Of a stretch of 15,087 bases of DNA, positions 13,659 to 15,087 are shown one piece after another. How positions within the stretch are numbered: the stretch's first letter is position 1; every line of letters starts with the position of its first letter. Made by a program: the position numbers and the translations under genes. The notes beneath the pieces are model-generated. The model did not search any database. It was not told the origin of the DNA and was given only the letters and a program-made list of their open reading frames with translations. This stretch comes from JBMNOI01 sp050942995 (lineage in GTDB: Bacteria; Chloroflexota; Anaerolineae; UBA1429), in the NCBI GenBank assembly GCA_050942995.1, contig JBMNOI010000095.1, forward strand, positions 1 through 15,087, read 5' to 3'.

Positions 13659-14846
13659 ATGATGCGCAAGGCGGTGATGTTTGGCGCGGGCAATATCGGC
13701 CGCGGATTTCTCGGTCAACTCTTTTCCGAGTCGGGATATGAGGTGACCTTTGTCGATATCGACGAGCGCCTCATCGGCGCTTTGCGCTCACAACGCGCCT
13801 ATACTATCCGTCTGGTGGATAATGTTCGCACCGAGGAGGTGCGCGTAGGGCCGGTGACCGGCCTGCTCAGCGGCGAGGCCGACGCCGTGGCCGAGACACT
13901 GGCCGAGGTCACGCTGGGCGCGACGGCGGTGGGCGCTCGGGCGCTGCCCCATGTCGCGCCGCTGGTGGCCCGTGGCATTGCCCTTCGCGCTCAACGGGGT
14001 GTGCAGACGCCGTTGAACCTCATCATCTGCGAGAATCTGCAGGGCGCCGCCGATCGGTTTCGCGACATGGTGCGCCGGCATCTGGATGATTCCGGCCGCG
14101 AGTATGAGGCCGATCATGTGGGGTGGGTGGGCACCGTCATCGGTCGTATGGTGCCCGAACTGCCCGCCGATCTGCGCGCCCAGGATCTCACCCTCATCAT
14201 CGTCGAGCCGTACAAGGAGCTGCCGGTGGATCGCTCCGCATTTGTGGGTGATATCCCTGATGTGGTGGGCATGCAGCCGGTGGATGATTTCGAGTTCTAC
14301 GAGCACCGCAAGCTCTACATCCACAACGCCGCCCACGCCATCATGGCCTATCTGGGCTACCGCCGCGGGTACGAGATGGGTTACGACGTGCTGGACGATC
14401 CCGTCGTGCGTCCCATTCTCGATGGGGCGATGGACGAGTCGGTGCGGGCCATTGTGGCGCATCATGGCGTTTCCGAGCCGGAGCTGCGCGCCCACATGGC
14501 CGACGTGCTAAAGCGGCTGGGCAACCGGGTGCTGGCCGATCCGGTGGTGCGCCTGGCCCGTGACCCGCTGCGCAAGCTCGATCCCGCCGATCGATTGGTG
14601 GGGGCTGCGCGTCTGGCCGAGGCCAAGGGGATCACCCCGGCCAACCTGGCCTGGGGCATCGCCGGCGGGCTGTGTTACGATCATGATGGGGACCAGCTGG
14701 CGGTCGAGTTGCAGGCGCGCATCGCCCGTGAGGGCATCGAGGCGGTGATGGAGGCAGTGTGTGGTATTCGCCGCGACGAACCGCTGGGCGGGCTGGTGCT
14801 GGAGCGCCACCATCTGCTCAAGACGGAAGGACGCTGGCAGCCATGA
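13659..14846 (+). CDS. mtlD: Mannitol-1-phosphate 5-dehydrogenase
   Basis: The 395-residue protein belongs to the long-chain polyol dehydrogenases and is near the usual length of MtlD (382 in E. coli). It oxidises mannitol-1-phosphate to fructose-6-phosphate with NAD. FGAGNIGRGF at 8-17 is the cofactor loop characteristic of MtlD, followed by FVDID with D33. CENLQGAAD around 124-132 and the catalytic pattern K218-x4-N223-x2-H226 in KLYIHNAAHA are intact. Two consecutive ATGs (13659 and 13662) can serve as start; GAGGA at 13649-13653 fits both, and the second gives the closest family N-terminus. It follows srlD by 43 bases, and its TGA overlaps the start of the kinase gene by four bases (ATGA). 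Confidence 0.92.
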   Translation: MMRKAVMFGAGNIGRGFLGQLFSESGYEVTFVDIDERLIGALRSQRAYTIRLVDNVRTEEVRVGPVTGLLSGEADAVAETLAEVTLGATAVGARALPHVAPLVARGIALRAQRGVQTPLNLIICENLQGAADRFRDMVRRHLDDSGREYEADHVGWVGTVIGRMVPELPADLRAQDLTLIIVEPYKELPVDRSAFVGDIPDVVGMQPVDDFEFYEHRKLYIHNAAHAIMAYLGYRRGYEMGYDVLDDPVVRPILDGAMDESVRAIVAHHGVSEPELRAHMADVLKRLGNRVLADPVVRLARDPLRKLDPADRLVGAARLAEAKGITPANLAWGIAGGLCYDHDGDQLAVELQARIAREGIEAVMEAVCGIRRDEPLGGLVLERHHLLKTEGRWQP

Positions 14847-15087
14847 TCTATACCGTTACGCTGAATCCGGCCGTGGACCGCACCATGGTGTTCGACCGAC
14901 TGACGTGGGGCGACCTGAACCGAGCCGTTCGCTCTCGGGTGGATCTCAGCGGCAAAGGGGTGAACGTCTCCAAAGGGCTGCGCCGGCTGGGCGTCGAATC
15001 GGTCATTATGGGGCTGGCCGGCGGAGATCTGGGACGCCTGCTGGTGAACGGCCTGTGCGATCTGGGTTACGAGTGCGATTTCGGCAT
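14843..15087 (+). CDS. fruK: PfkB-family sugar-phosphate kinase, 1-phosphofructokinase-like (N-terminal part)
   Basis: Only about 81 residues are in the window; the gene runs off the right edge. MIYTVTLNPAVDRT at the N-terminus and SGKGVNVSKGLRRLG at 36-50 are the signature of the FruK/LacC/PfkB branch of ribokinase-like enzymes, with Asp12 in the sugar-binding position. These kinases turn fructose-1-phosphate, fructose-6-phosphate or tagatose-6-phosphate into a bisphosphate with ATP. The ATP-binding and catalytic-base motifs lie in the missing part. The start ATG overlaps the mtlD stop codon by four bases, so translation is coupled. After MtlD and SrlD, both of which yield fructose-6-phosphate, a 6-phosphofructokinase-like role is as plausible as 1-phosphofructokinase. 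Confidence 0.8.
   Translation, partial: MIYTVTLNPAVDRTMVFDRLTWGDLNRAVRSRVDLSGKGVNVSKGLRRLGVESVIMGLAGGDLGRLLVNGLCDLGYECDFG

Overview
The window is GC-rich bacterial DNA with tightly packed genes, good Shine-Dalgarno sites and sigma-70-type promoters (TTGACA, 17-base spacer, TATAAT-like). The family mix suggests a Chloroflexota (Anaerolineae-like) bacterium: a TGS/ThrRS-like domain fused to a uridine-kinase domain, a UMF1-type permease, a DapA-like aldolase with a GSQGE loop, and CCCTCACCC/CTCTCCCAC intergenic palindromes. This assignment is inference; no rRNA or marker gene is present. The window holds carbohydrate-metabolism genes throughout.

Layout. (1) 1-196: the C-terminal end of an unrecognised, probably secreted protein. 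It converges on a minus-strand pair (324-2693) made of an AraD-type L-ribulose-5-phosphate 4-epimerase and the TGS-uridine-kinase-like protein. The pair is driven by a very good promoter at 2723-2751. (2) 2871-4875, plus strand: a DapA/KDG-aldolase-family lyase and a D-2-hydroxyacid dehydrogenase, closed by a hairpin. (3) 5026-6252: a lone MalK/UgpC-type ABC ATPase with an unusual N-terminal insertion and no permease or binding-protein genes beside it. (4) 6253-6474: palindromic REP-like repeats. (5) 6475-7812, minus strand: a UMF1-family MFS permease with its own promoter. (6) 8088 to the window end, plus strand: a probable seven-gene operon. It encodes a DeoR-family regulator, an L-rhamnose-isomerase-family enzyme (RhaI type), a class II aldolase, a large zinc-dependent dehydrogenase resembling L-sorbose-1-phosphate reductase (SorE), sorbitol-6-phosphate dehydrogenase (SrlD), mannitol-1-phosphate 5-dehydrogenase (MtlD) and the start of a PfkB/FruK-type sugar-phosphate kinase.

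How the genes may work together. The last cluster has the parts for interconverting ketose phosphates and hexitol phosphates and feeding them to glycolysis. SorE-like and SrlD would link ketose-1-phosphate, glucitol-6-phosphate and fructose-6-phosphate. MtlD would link mannitol-1-phosphate and fructose-6-phosphate. The PfkB kinase would make a bisphosphate or 1,6-bisphosphate, and the class II aldolase would cleave a ketose phosphate. There is no PTS component and no FGGY-type rhamnulokinase in view, so the source of the phosphorylated substrates is open.

The most unusual object is the SorE-like dehydrogenase (11055-12818). It is about 587 residues instead of roughly 350-420 and appears to carry a second Rossmann-like module inserted ahead of the normal cofactor domain. 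No tRNA, rRNA, CRISPR array, IS element or prophage gene was seen. No gene-free stretch exceeds 300 bases.
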